NCBI RefSeq assembly: GCF_009389715.1
Contig: NC_052399.1
Span: 20,326,545 to 20,390,544, forward strand
Length of the DNA: 64,000 nt
Source of the DNA: Phoenix dactylifera
Lineage: Eukaryota > Streptophyta > Magnoliopsida > Arecales > Arecaceae
Reading direction: 5' to 3'
Shown: positions 12,901-22,258 of the stretch, one piece after another
Layout of the letters: each line of letters opens with the position of its first letter
How positions within the stretch are numbered: the first letter of the stretch is position 1
The notes under the pieces: generated by a model
The model's input: only the letters and a program-made list of their open reading frames with translations
Database searches by the model: none
What the model was told of the DNA's origin: nothing
Program-made: the position numbers and the translations under genes

Positions 12901-15518
12901 AATTTTCATATGCATCCATGATACACCACCAGATGTGAAGATACATCAGACAGGCTAGAGTGAGAATCCATGCATGCCAGAAATCTATAGTGATTTAAAC
13001 CTGTTTCAGGTAAAAACCTGGTTCCGTGCAAGGATTACATTTTCTCATATTTTTCTATAAGGCTAGCAAATAAGTACTTTAGAGGTGCCACAGCAAAAGC
13101 TACATATATATGTCATGACATTCATTAAATCTAAAATTGTACACATACATGACCTATCTCATTTAAAAATGTTGAAATTCAGAACTAGTAACTTACCAGA
13201 ATTTTGGCACTTCCAAAGTCACAAAGCTTGACTTGATGAGTAAGAGGATCGACCTACATGATGCCCATTGACAATAAGAGAAGAATCAAATAACTAGGAT
13301 ATGCAATCTTGGTACCGGGCATTATACCAATACGATAGCAGTTTAGTATGGTACAGACAGTATTGTATGGTACACACCCTGTATCAAGACAGCTCCCTAC
13401 CCCTCTTTTTCTCTTTTTTATCATGGCACCACCCGAAACCAAGCGGTACGTGCCAGTACGATATGGCAAGCACCTTAATTTCAAGCAATACCGAGTAGTA
13501 TGGGATGGTTCCACTTGGTTCAAACCGGTTCAACTCATATACACAACCGAAGCTGCTTAGTATTACACCAGTACCTTACCAATATGGCACAGCATGGTTG
13601 GTATGGGTCAATACGGTAAACCTTGCAAATAACCATTCTCCAAAAATACTAACAAGTTTACCCATTTATATATGCATAACAAGCATACCAGGATATTCTG
13701 TGGCTTCACATCTCTATGACAAACTCCTGGAACAGCATGAATGTATGCTAACCCTCTAAATACCTGCATCAAAATGTCAAAGTAATCAATTCAGGCCAAT
13801 TTCCATTGTACACCTAAAGGAAATAAAAGAAATGAAAGATACCTGATACATATAAAGTTTCACATAGATAAGCGGCATCCTCTGCTTTACATTGCTGTAA
13901 TGCTTCAGGACACGGAATACAGTTTCAGGGACATATTCCATGACCAGGTTGAGAAACAGTTCATCTCTGTTAGTGGTGGAGAAGAAACAGTGCTTCAGAG
14001 AAATCACATTTGGATGATCCATCGAACGCATCAGTTGTAGCTCACGGTTTTTGTATCGCCTGTCCTGCAAGACCTTTTTTATAGCAACAGTCTCCCCAGT
14101 TTCCAAGCATTTAGCCTGCATGGGAGTAACCAACATAAAAACCAATTACTAAACCTCTGACGTAGATAAAATTAGACACACAAAACTTATAATTATACCT
14201 GAAAGACAATTCCAAATGACCCAGTACCCACAACACGCTCTGCCATGTAACTAATGGTCTGAAAGACATGAGAAACAGAGCCCAAGTTAAAAATGACATT
14301 ATTTTGTGGCTCACCTAATTTTAGGTTATACAGTAATTTCATGAAATCTTACCCGTTTGGCTTCGCCATTCTTGCCTCCAATGGTAGTAGAGATAATGTG
14401 ACCAGTTACTGGACCATTCCCCTCAACAACAGACGCTTCCTGGTGACATTTTCACTCAAAAGTATAGAAACAGAACGGCAGGGAAATATGAATCAAGAAG
14501 AAAGACGTTAAGTACTCAAAGAAATCAGAACCAGCGGAAATCAAGATCAATATACCAACCATTGGAAATAATGACTTTCCAAAGATCCTAAGGAAGCGCT
14601 CAAGGAGAGGAAGAAACGGCAGTAGAATTGAAAGAAATGCTACCACGAAAAGGAAGAAAACGCAAAAGAGAACGCAAACAGCCCATAAACTCCCACGAAA
14701 GCAACAAACACCTCAAAACTTGCGCATCGCAACCATGGAACCCGTTAGCAGTAGAGATCGTTTAAAGAGAATAAGGCGTAACCATCCAGCAATGTGTAAA
14801 AGATTGAACCGCAAGCAACAAGAAAATTTTATGATGACGCAAAGAACCAGATGTCCAAGGAACGGTAATCCGGAAAATACAAAGAAAAAGACAAAACTAG
14901 AGTTCAGGTAAAGCATCCAACCTAAACACTACAATGTGTCGAGGATCCCATGGCGACCGACGCTTCGAAAACTCTAGATAACGACCACGGGTGGGGATCT
15001 AAGAAACTTAGCAAAATCGGAAGAGAAGCACATTTAGGGGGGGCAAAAAATCAAAGCTAGCTCAGCGTTAACACAGGATCGTCATGGGAGAATAAACTTG
15101 GTTTTGCCAAAACTGGAAAGAGAACTCAGTAGCCCAATCAAAGGAATTTAGAAAAGCATAAAAAGAAAATACAAAATACTCGGATCTATTAGCCGATTCA
15201 ATCAAGAAGCCAGAACAAGAATCTTAAAACTACAGAATAAATCGGGGAAAACAAATGCCGCAGGATCTTTAAAAAAAGGGAAAAAAGAAACATATTTCAA
15301 GAATCGAAAAGAAAGAGACTAAGTAGTTTGCAAGCCGCGTTTGATCTCCCTCCAAAGACCAAGAAGAGCGGTCAAAGGATCAAAAACAGAAAAACCTCCG
15401 CCGATCGATCGGAGGAAGAGATACTACAACGAATCCAAACCGCGGAAACGCCAGAATCCGGCCGCAAGCCGCCGGGAAAGCTACAGAGTTCGCCGGAAAA
15501 TACCTTGTCTTCGGCCAT
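3905..15518 (-). CDS. SHAGGY/GSK3-like protein kinase, BIN2 clade
   Basis: A serine/threonine kinase of the plant GSK3 family. Clade II members (BIN2 and relatives) act in brassinosteroid signalling in cytoplasm and nucleus by phosphorylating BZR-type transcription factors. The twelve coding exons, 5' to 3', are 15518-15504, 14439-14353, 14258-14199, 14115-13843, 13763-13689, 13253-13197, 10971-10831, 10708-10658, 10577-10482, 8185-8102, 7214-7113 and 4000-3905. All have GT-AG borders and join in phase to 378 codons; BIN2 has 380. Visible landmarks are GTGSFG, VAIKK (Lys67), HRDVKPQN (Asp163), DFG (Asp182), the activation-loop Tyr198 in SYICSRYY, and TREE (259-262), the motif altered in dominant bin2 alleles. 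The N-terminus (MAEDKEASV, then [16 protein letters not shown]) and the missing long leader place it in clade II. The first exon encodes only five residues, so the start could be missed by automated callers. No lesion is seen. The last intron is 3.1 kb. Confidence 0.95.
4001..7112 (-). other. Kinase intron 11, 3.1 kb
   Basis: AT-rich intronic DNA between the exon ending FNFKQE and the terminal exon. Short ORFs at 4981-5163, 5236-5529, 5812-5997 and 6115-6378 have no recognisable content. A duplicated GATGCTT-type stretch around 5610-5690 is the only local structure noticed. Confidence 0.6.
8186..10481 (-). other. Kinase intron 9, 2.3 kb
   Basis: Intronic DNA with no recognisable coding exon. 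The stretch at 9190-9870 has many short CCAA/CCCAA-type words and may be an old transposon remnant. No ends or duplications were found. Confidence 0.55.
10972..13196 (-). other. Kinase intron 6, 2.2 kb
   Basis: AT-rich intron between the DFG exon and the activation-loop exon. No additional exon is needed, because the reading frame joins exactly across it. Nothing else was recognised. Confidence 0.6.
13295..13625. repeat. GGTAC/GTAC-rich degenerate repeat in kinase intron 5
   Basis: Within the 435-bp intron between exons ending QNIL and starting VDPLT, repeated words such as TGGTACA, GGTATGG, CCAGTAC and CAATACG occur on both strands. The 98-bp block at 19952-20049 has the same GGTAC/GGTATCGG word style. 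This looks like an old copy of a short palindromic MITE-type repeat. No clear ends or target duplication were found. Confidence 0.4.
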
Positions 15519-16048
15519 CTCCGGCCGGCGAGGACCGGTTCTCGTCGCCTCTGGCTCGGGGGGATGATGAGGCCCCAGCGGCAGCGAACCCATGTGGAAC
15601 AGCACCACCTCCTCGGTCCCTCCCTTTCCCCCCTTTCTCCCGCAGTCCCATTCCCAAAATATCCACAATCTTAACCATTAAACTTTGTTAATTACCAAAT
15701 TAACGATACAAGCCCCACCATTTAATTTTTTTGAACTTTTTAATTCAAGCTCCTCTGCGCCGGAGAGATGGAAATAACCGCCTCGACGTTTGGGGATACT
15801 ACGGGGCTGCCCCTGGAGGGGCGCGGTGGCAAACGTGGCAGGCGAAAGGGATATTCCCAGAATGCCCCTGGAGCTGGCGGTCTCCGACAAGGAGCCTGAC
15901 GAATAAAAAAAAAAGGGCCCCGCCTCGACCAGATCACATGGGGAAGGGTGGACTTGCCCGCCCTCTCATGCATCCCACCTGCACCACGACCGTTATTTTT
16001 AGCTTGACCACCGGGGTATTTTCGGAACGGCTCGTCCCAAAATGGCCC
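15519..16048 (-). promoter_or_regulatory. Kinase 5' leader and proximal promoter
   Basis: This 530-bp stretch between the kinase ATG and the target duplication of the MULE is all that remains of the promoter next to the gene. It is GC-rich near the ATG and purine/pyrimidine-skewed. A CCTCCTCGG-type pyrimidine stretch at 15605-15650 is typical of plant leaders. No certain TATA box was identified. The MULE insertion has moved any more distal promoter sequence to beyond 23014. Confidence 0.5.
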
Positions 16049-16057
16049 CAAACTTTC
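16049..16057. repeat. 9-bp target-site duplication of the MULE, left copy
   Basis: CAAACTTTC directly precedes the left tip, and an identical copy at 23006-23014 directly follows the right tip. The exact match fixes both element boundaries. Confidence 0.95.
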
Positions 16058-16200
16058 GGGTAGTTCTAAATACACCCCCCCCCGATTGCTCAGGACACCC
16101 CCCCCAAAAATTAAAAAAAAATTAAATACTCTCTACACCCCCCCCATTTGCTAAGGACACCCCTAAAAAATTAAAAAATCCTAAATTACCCTTCACCCTC
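16058..16200 (+). repeat. MULE left terminal inverted repeat and C-run region
   Basis: The first 20 bases match the reverse complement of the right end perfectly. A C-run, GATTGCTCAGGACACC and an A-rich stretch follow and also mirror the right end. A second, diverged copy of the block (CTACACCCCCC, then TTTGCTAAGGACACCCC) lies at about 16132-16165, so the terminal motif is internally duplicated on this side. Confidence 0.88.
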
Positions 16201-16556
16201 CCCACCCCCTCACCTAAATTGCTCTCTACACCCCCCAAACCCCCCCCCCAACCCCGCTCTTCCCCTCCAAAACTCCACTCCAGCCGGCTTCTCCCTTCCG
16301 CCCAAAAAACTTCGCCTCAAGAACCTCAAGCACCTCGCCGGCGGCCAAACCCCCTCCGTCTCCCCCTTCTCCCTCGCCCAAAACCCCCCCGTTCCCCCTT
16401 CTCCCTCTCGTCGCCGGCATTCTCCCCTTCTCCCTCTCGTCGCCGGCATTCTCCCGGAACCACCTCCCCGGCCATCTCCCGAGCAACGAGCACCTCGCCG
16501 GCGCCTCCACGACCACGTCGAGGTAGCTCCCCGCCCCCCCGCCCCCCCGCCTCCAG

Positions 16557-16860
16557 TGCTCTGTTCGGCACTGGATCGCCGAACAGAAGGGTTCTGTTCG
16601 GCTGAACAGTGCCGAACAGAAGCCCTCTGTTCGGCAACACTCAACCGAACAGAAGCCTTCTATTCGGCTGCACGGTGCCGAACAGAAGCCTTCTGTTCGG
16701 CTGCACAATGCCGAACAGAATGGTTCTGTCCGGCTCTGAGCAGCCGAACAGAAGCCTTCTGTTCGGCTCTGTGCAGCCGAACAGAAGCCTTCTGTTCGGC
16801 ACTGTGCAGCCGAACAGAAGGCTTCTGGTGCGTGCCGTGCTGAATTTTGTGCCGAACATT
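16557..16860. repeat. Left subterminal array of GCCGAACAGAAG palindromes
   Basis: About eight units built on a near-perfect palindrome (GCCGAACAGAAG paired with CTTCTGTTCGGC) alternate with short spacers such as TGCACAGTG, at roughly 33-36 bp spacing. Both edges match the right array as an inverted repeat: the outer edge has GGCACTGGATCGCCGAA and the inner edge has GTGCCGTGCTGAATTTTGTG. Open frames across it on both strands (runs of SAEQKASVRL-like residues) are a product of the repeat. It lies just upstream of the PMD start codon, probably in its 5' leader or first intron. Confidence 0.9.
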
Positions 16861-16923
16861 TATGTATGCAATTGAATTATTTTCTTTGATATAGCCTAAC
16901 ATTGAATTTCTATATTTTCAGAC

Positions 16924-18838
16924 ATGGATCCCCGTCCCGCCAGAGTTAGACCTACGGCGTCAGCTAGGAGACGTCGTGCTAGGATTGCTTCTCCCGAGCC
17001 TGCTCATATGCCATCGGACTCTCCTGAGTCAGAGCATGATGATATGCCCGCTAGGGGCGAAGACGATGAGTCCGTTGGACCATGTCCAGGAGGTCCAGAG
17101 GATGAGTCCGTCCTGATCAGTTTCAGGACGCATATAGCAGCTTCCATCTGGAGGCAACAGGTATTGTTTATTTGTTATAGCATTATATTTTGTTTATTGA
17201 TGTTTTATAAAGTAGTAGTAATTATATATTTATATTACAGGAACGAGCTCCACTAAAGTGCATGAACCATACTGCCAAGGTTGGTGAATGGAAGTGGTGG
17301 TCTTCAAACCAACCAAATACCAGGTTCAGAGCACTATTGAGGCAGTCGGGCCTCGTAGAGTTAGTACAGTGCTCTTATCGATTCATCGATAAGATTCTGA
17401 TTTCGGGCTTCGTAGAGAGATGGCAGCCCGAGACGAACACCTTCCATATACCATTTGGCGAGATCACTATCACGTTGGATGATGTATCCGCCATTTTAGG
17501 GATTCCTGTCGCAGGTTCCTCAGTATCAGTTTCTCCTGAGAGGATGAGTGATCGGGATGCTGAGGAGCTACTTGTGGAGTTGTTGGGGGTGTCAGCTGGA
17601 GACGCGCGTCAGGAGGTACTGTCATCGCGCGGTCAGTCTGTGAGGATGGAGTGGCTGAGGACTCAGTTTCACTCTGTATCTGATAGAGACAGGCAGCAGA
17701 GGATAGAGTGTGCAGCACGAGCCTATTTGTTATTTTTGTTAGGCTGCACACTCTTTGCTGATAAGAGTGGGACCAGGGTGCCTATAGCGTATCTGTGTTT
17801 ACTGCGGGATCTGGATAGGGTGAGCACATATGCCTGGGGTACAGCTGCCTTAGCATATTTGTATCGGCAGTTGGGGATTGCGTCGAGGTCATCAGTGAGA
17901 CAGATCAGTGGTTATATGACGCTTCTGCAGGCATGGATTTATGAGCATTTTCCAGCACTCAGTCCTCACCCGTCGCTCGAGTATACTGATGCCAGTCCCC
18001 GCGTGCACCGCTGGATGCCCGGTACTCCATCCCGTACCACGATGGACCATTTAGTGGTTCTACGTGAGTCATTGGACCTTTTGAGCATCGATGAGGTACG
18101 TATCATATTACCATTTGCTTGTGTTTGTCAGTACATTTAATATGCGATATAGTATAAAACTGAAATGGACCTTTTGTTTTACAGGTTATTTGGGATCCCC
18201 ATCATCGGCTTCGAGGAGATCGCCCATATATACCCGTCGCATTTTTTAGTGGCTCCATCAAGTGCCTTGATATCGTAGAACCCTATCATCCAGAAAGGGT
18301 TCTTAGACAGTTTGGTCGTATTCAGACCATCCCTCGAGCGCCACTAGCCCCTACGCGAGCCAACAGAGGTTCCACAGCAGGCTCGTACCGGATACATTAC
18401 TCCTATATGGATCAGCTTTGGGAGCGGTGGGAGGACCACGTGCTGAGCCAGGCGAGCAGGAGCCACCCAGTTACCCGGCCATCAGACAGCGTACCGGGAT
18501 ACATGGAGTGGTATCTCCGTATCACGCACGTTGCAGTTCAGCCTCCTCATCTGCGCTCGAGTACTCATTCTGGAGCTAGGGGAGGTCATGATGATGCTGA
18601 CATGCACCGGCGGCGTAATGCAGCTGCACTCGGTATCAGTACCGACATTGTACGGATGGGTCCCTCAGAGGCTACGTCACTAGGTGCCGGGCACCTATAT
18701 GATACTATTTCTCAGATGCATCAGGTACTTCTGGGTGATGAGCCTGGCCCGAGTACAGCACCCTCTCATTTGGATCCAGGACCCTCTCATTCGGACGTAC
18801 AGCAGTACACGCGTCGACGATGGCGTCATAGGGATTGA
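16924..18838 (+). CDS. Plant mobile domain (PMD) protein, MAIN/MAIL1-like, MULE-borne
   Basis: Three exons (16924-17160, 17241-18095, 18185-18838) with GT-AG borders join in phase to 581 codons. A TTTTCAG acceptor two bases before the ATG implies an upstream leader intron. Residues 1-79 are basic and acidic low-complexity sequence. The PMD follows, with family words such as FVERWQPETNTFHIPFGE, ITLDDVSAILGIPV, YLLFLLGCTLFADKS and YAWGTAALAYLYRQLG, then WIYEHFP. The C-terminal 200 residues include a basic end (RRRWRHRD). PMD proteins occur as host genes (MAIN, MAIL1, needed in Arabidopsis for transposon silencing and genome stability) and as transposon genes. Frames are intact over all exons, so the gene could still be expressed. 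It diverges from the kinase gene and converges with the transposase gene. Its function in the element is unknown. Confidence 0.88.
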
Positions 18839-19068
18839 TGATGGAGCCTTTGTAATCTTTGTAAAGCCTTTGATATTAATGAAAAATATATATTTTTGGT
18901 ACATTTACGTGTAATCTTTGTAAATCCTGGCCCGTTCTATTTTACATAAATATAACAGTGCACATAACAATCAATCTAACAATGCGAAGACAGATATTTT
19001 TTGATTTATATTGATGATGGAGTTTCAAAAATTGTACATATATAAACAATCAACTTAACTCTACTGTC
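18839..19068. other. PMD gene 3' flank
   Basis: AT-rich sequence after the PMD stop codon contains AATGAAAAATATATA-type polyadenylation-like signals near 18870-18900. It ends in a 55-bp stretch (about 19013-19067) that is repeated at 19493-19597, on the other side of the captured fragments. Confidence 0.5.
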
Positions 19069-19092
19069 TTGCCTCCACCTCCCCCTGAGGAG

Positions 19093-19296
19093 ATGGAGTC
19101 CCGTGGGGGGTTTGACCCTGAATCTGATACGACTGATGTTCTGCCTCCACCTCCCCCTGAGGTACCTCCAAATGTTGTTCCAATCAAAGCTGACCCTGGA
19201 CAAAGTTCCCCTCCAAAAAAGGCAGCAAAGCCTAAGAGGGTGCCAATGGCAAGACCTGGCCTTGCAAGGAGAGGCCAGCCGATTAACCTCTTAACC
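19093..19296 (+). pseudogene. Captured fragment of an AGO4-clade ARGONAUTE 5' coding region
   Basis: From ATG 19093 the + strand reads MESRGGFDPESDTTDVLPPP, then PPEVPPNVVPIKAD, KKAAKPKRVPMARPG, LARRGQPINLLT. This is the layout of the N-terminus of plant AGO4-clade proteins (AGO4/6/16 type): an acidic start, a proline run followed by PPNVVPIK, a lysine stretch, then the PMARPG and RRGQPI words that precede the ARGONAUTE N domain. The frame is open throughout, but homology stops at LLT; the expected NHFKV continuation is absent. Host AGO4 binds 24-nt siRNAs and guides DNA methylation. The proline-coding word CCTCCACCTCCCCCTGAGG occurs twice, at about 19072-19090 and 19141-19160, the first copy lying before the ATG. 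Only about 68 codons were taken, so no functional domain is encoded. Assignment is from remembered family sequence. Confidence 0.72.
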
Positions 19297-19325
19297 AAGA
19301 ACATCACAGAGCCCTCTTTTCCAAC

Positions 19326-19550
19326 AAATGTGTTAATCATCTGCTCAAGCTTGTCACCGTTAAGTTCTTGTACATCAGAAAGGTCTATTAGTTCCCCTGT
19401 TTGATTTGTTTGCTCCCACCAGCTCTTAAGTATGTTTCTGTTTACATCTGAAATCTCAACGGAAACAACAGTCGTCATATGTATTCCCAGCTGATGATGG
19501 AGTTTCACAGTACATGACTCTAAGAGCCCCAAAAAATTTACAACTTTCAA
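19326..19550 (-). pseudogene. Captured fragment of a DRM-type DNA methyltransferase
   Basis: The - strand reads KVVNFLGLLE, then LHHQLGIHMTTVVSVEISDV, NRNILKSWWEQTNQTGELID, LSDVQELNGDKLEQMINTF. It follows the methyltransferase domain of plant DRM proteins closely, between the AdoMet-binding FSGIGG motif and the FDLVIGGSPCNN motif. The segment that should hold FSGIGG is degraded and shortened, and homology stops before GGSPCNN, so neither catalytic motif is present. Host DRM2 is the de novo cytosine methyltransferase of RNA-directed DNA methylation. The fragment is tail-to-tail with the AGO4-like piece, separated by about 29 bp. It lies sense to the transposase transcript, just past its stop codon, so read-through would make sense-DRM and antisense-AGO RNA. 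Confidence 0.82.
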
Positions 19551-19571
19551 AAATTGTACATATATAAATAA

Positions 19572-22214
19572 TCAATCTAACTCTACTGTCTCGCTAATTA
19601 TAACATTAGGTGAGATGCTCTCTTTGAACTGTTGAATCCGTGCTTCATATGAATTTTCCCATCCGGTAGCACAAGGAAGATGATATTTTCGCCAGTTGGT
19701 CGCTACTGGCGGAACGGGATGTCCCGGCAACAAGAACACCTTCAAAATTAGAAATAAGAAAATATTAATAGCTACAAAATTATAAATAAGCAAGATTAAA
19801 TAAGCAAAATTAAATATTCGCAAGTGTTGTGAACGTAGTACCTCAACAAAATGATTTCCATTTACGAATCCGATAGCGATATCTTTGCGGGATAGAAGAG
19901 GTACTGGCACAGAACGGAGAGGTAGGAAGGTCAGACATTGTTGCAACGAGAGGTATCGGCACATCTCGGCACGGCACGTCCCGACATGTCCCGTATCGGC
20001 ACATGACATACCGGCACGGCACGGACCGTCCCGTAGACGTTGTGATACCTATTGTAAGGAAATAAATATTTGGTACTTACCTTTTGCTTGGGCCGTCTCT
20101 TTTGAATCTGAGTAGATGGATTGCGGATGGTAACTTTCTCAACACCAGGTGAATAACTATCCTGTCCAGATAGAACCAACTCAAACGCAGACGGGTCACG
20201 TCGAGTAGACGTATCAACCTTCAGTGAAGCGCGCCCACGTGAACCGGTCTTCCGTTTTGCAGGCTCTAAAAGAGGTGTACTATCTGGACTTGCAATCTCT
20301 CGTAACTTCTTGATCATCTGCAATTGAGAAGCCCCATCTAACTTCTTGAATCGTAGCGCAATCAAATCTAACTCTGCATCACAACTCAACTGAATTGGCT
20401 GCACGGGGGGGGTAGGCAGAATATCAAGTTTCCTCCAATGAGGATCTATGCAGTCGAGAGGAATGGGCCGACCTTCCACCCTGTACCGCGCAATCTGGTG
20501 AGCACATGGTATACCATGTGTGCGTCGAATAGCGCACCCACAATTTGAATCATCAAACCCAACTGAATTGGCTCGTATCGATTGGGCGAGGACATGATTT
20601 AACGCACTTATAGATATGAAACCTCGCAACTCTTTGAATTCAGCTGGCTTGAAGTTGTGCTGCACTACCAATAAACTCTTCTCCAATGAGGCTTTAACGG
20701 AGCTGTGCTGCAACTCAATCAATCCATGTATTCTAGTCCAAGATGACTCGAAACTTCCTTGGCTTGATCCAAGCTGCTTTTTGAGCTTTGCATGTGCACT
20801 CTCGACCCTAGTAAACAAATGAAAGTTAGATATAAGAATTGAGGCAAATTAAATTTAAATGAGTCTTTATTTGTGATACCTATTTGTCGTCACATTTCCG
20901 TAGTGCCTGCATGTATCAGTCCACGCCGCAACAAATCTTTCCTTGTATTTGCTCAGCCAAGTATCTGACACATACTGTAGTGCATCTGGATAGGTACCGA
21001 ACTCTCTCTGCAGTGCACTCCAGCGATCATTATACTCGTCTTCCGTGGAGGACAGCACTAGTACATTCCAACTCATAATAAATTTATCCCATTTCTCCTT
21101 CAATTCGAAAAATTTTTTGCACTTGGCCAAAACATTCCTACTAATATGCCATCTACATAATAAATGTCTAGCAGTAGGAAATACTCTATGAATTGCATTC
21201 ATCAAAGCCAAGTCTCTATCTGTAACAATCAACTCAGGCAAAACATCATCAGCTATGACACTGCGCAATCTCTCTAATGCCCAAGTATAGCTTTCTTCCC
21301 CCTCAGAATTTAAGTATACAAAAGCAACTGAAAATGTCATGTCAGTAGATGTCACCCCCACAATCTCTAAGAGCGGAAGACGATACCTATTCGTCTTGTA
21401 CGTGCAATCCATTATCAACACACGGAGAAATGCACGGAACAAATCAATGCTGCCAGGGTGTGCCCAAAATAAGTCATGCACAACATCCGTATTAGTACAA
21501 TTCCTATGCCACTCAATATATTTAGCCTCTGATAATTTACCTAATAGATGTTGCATTTCAGACCTCCCGGCTTTCTCTGCAACCTTAAACCGTTGACGTA
21601 CATTGTAGATAGTCTTGATAGTCGTAACATTAAGGGCATCTCTTTCCTTCAATGTGGATAATATGTCCTTTGGACGAACCAAACTCTTCGACATATCCAC
21701 TAACAATTCCGTCTCCTGCTCAGATAATCTCCCTGCATATGAGTGCCCCTCCAGATTCTCTGCAGCGGGATGATTGTGCACTCCACATACGACCAGTAAT
21801 ATCCAATCATCCGCAGTATCCAATTTCTTTCCTCTTAATGCAAAAGGGCATCCACACTTCTTTGTCCCACAGGCAGTCTTTATTCGCTTTTCTTTTTTGG
21901 TTCGGTACGTCCCACCCCTCTCACAACCTAACGTAATTCTGGGTTTCTTAGAAATGGTACCTGCATCGGATGATTTGATTACAACAACAAAACCATTTCG
22001 CCTCCCAGCTTCACGACACCAATTACACAAGTCCTCTCTACTCTTGAAGATCTATACATTAAACAATTTATGTAAGTACACAGTTGTAAAAATAGCTCGC
22101 TAAACTAATACAAAATTGCACAATATATTATAATACCTCGTAAGTTGTAAATTCGCTTGTGTAATCCAGTACAAATTCTGATCCAATTATACTCGATTCG
22201 GTTGTAGCATAGCC
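19572..22214 (-). CDS. MULE transposase (FAR1-like N-term, MULE domain, SWIM finger, partial OTU)
   Basis: Exons recognised 5' to 3' are 22214-22137, 22051-20880, 20807-20081, about 19952-19842 and 19739-19572; the 5' end beyond 22214 is not resolved. The N-terminal part has a FAR1/WRKY-GCM1-type zinc region (CNWCREAGRRNGF, KKCGCPF, CGVHNHP). The DDE transposase core shows IMDCTYKTNRY and VTDRDLALM, followed by RHLLCRWHI. A SWIM zinc finger follows (CGCAIRRTHGIPCAHQIARY). The last two exons encode the C-terminal half of an OTU-like cysteine peptidase domain found on many plant MULE transposases (QQCLTFLPLRSVP, then NGNHFVEVFLLPGHPVPP, with the probable catalytic His). The OTU half that should carry the catalytic Cys is missing; a 98-bp palindromic insert sits exactly there. 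The core frame is uninterrupted, so the DNA-cutting domain could still be made. Confidence 0.85.
19952..20049. mobile_element. 98-bp palindromic MITE-like insert in the transposase gene
   Basis: The block begins GGTATCGGCAC and ends GTGATACC, and is full of CGGCACGGCACG and CGTCCCG words that pair with one another. It lies immediately before the first recognisable OTU codons (LSLQQC) and 32 bp after the previous exon's donor site, where the first half of the OTU domain should be encoded. The word style matches the GTAC-rich repeat in the kinase intron at 13295-13625. Confidence 0.6.
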
Positions 22215-22258
22215 CTACATATAAAATAATTTATCACCAAGAATTAATGAATCAGAGG

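Larger units (their letters stand above)
19013..19597. repeat. Direct repeat bracketing the captured fragments
   Basis: A stretch containing TGATGGAGTTTCA, AAAATTGTACATATATAAA and ACTCTACTGTCT occurs at about 19013-19069 and again, interrupted by 37 bp, at about 19493-19597. The right copy includes the end of the transposase coding region and the DRM-like LHHQ codons. The left copy appears to be a shortened duplicate. This is the kind of junction expected from copying with template switching during gene capture. Confidence 0.7.

Noticed and set aside
15328..15691. Short ORFs around the kinase leader
   Set aside because: They overlap in several frames in GC-rich leader sequence; only MAEDK joins in phase to the kinase exons.
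16557..16860. Possible CRISPR-like array (regular repeats and spacers)
   Set aside because: The genome is a plant, the repeats are palindromic, the spacers are similar to one another, and the array is part of a transposon end.
16210..16875. Overlapping long ORFs on both strands full of SAEQKASVRL or PNRSLLFG repeats
   Set aside because: They arise from the palindromic DNA repeat, appear in several frames and both strands at once, and recur in the right array.
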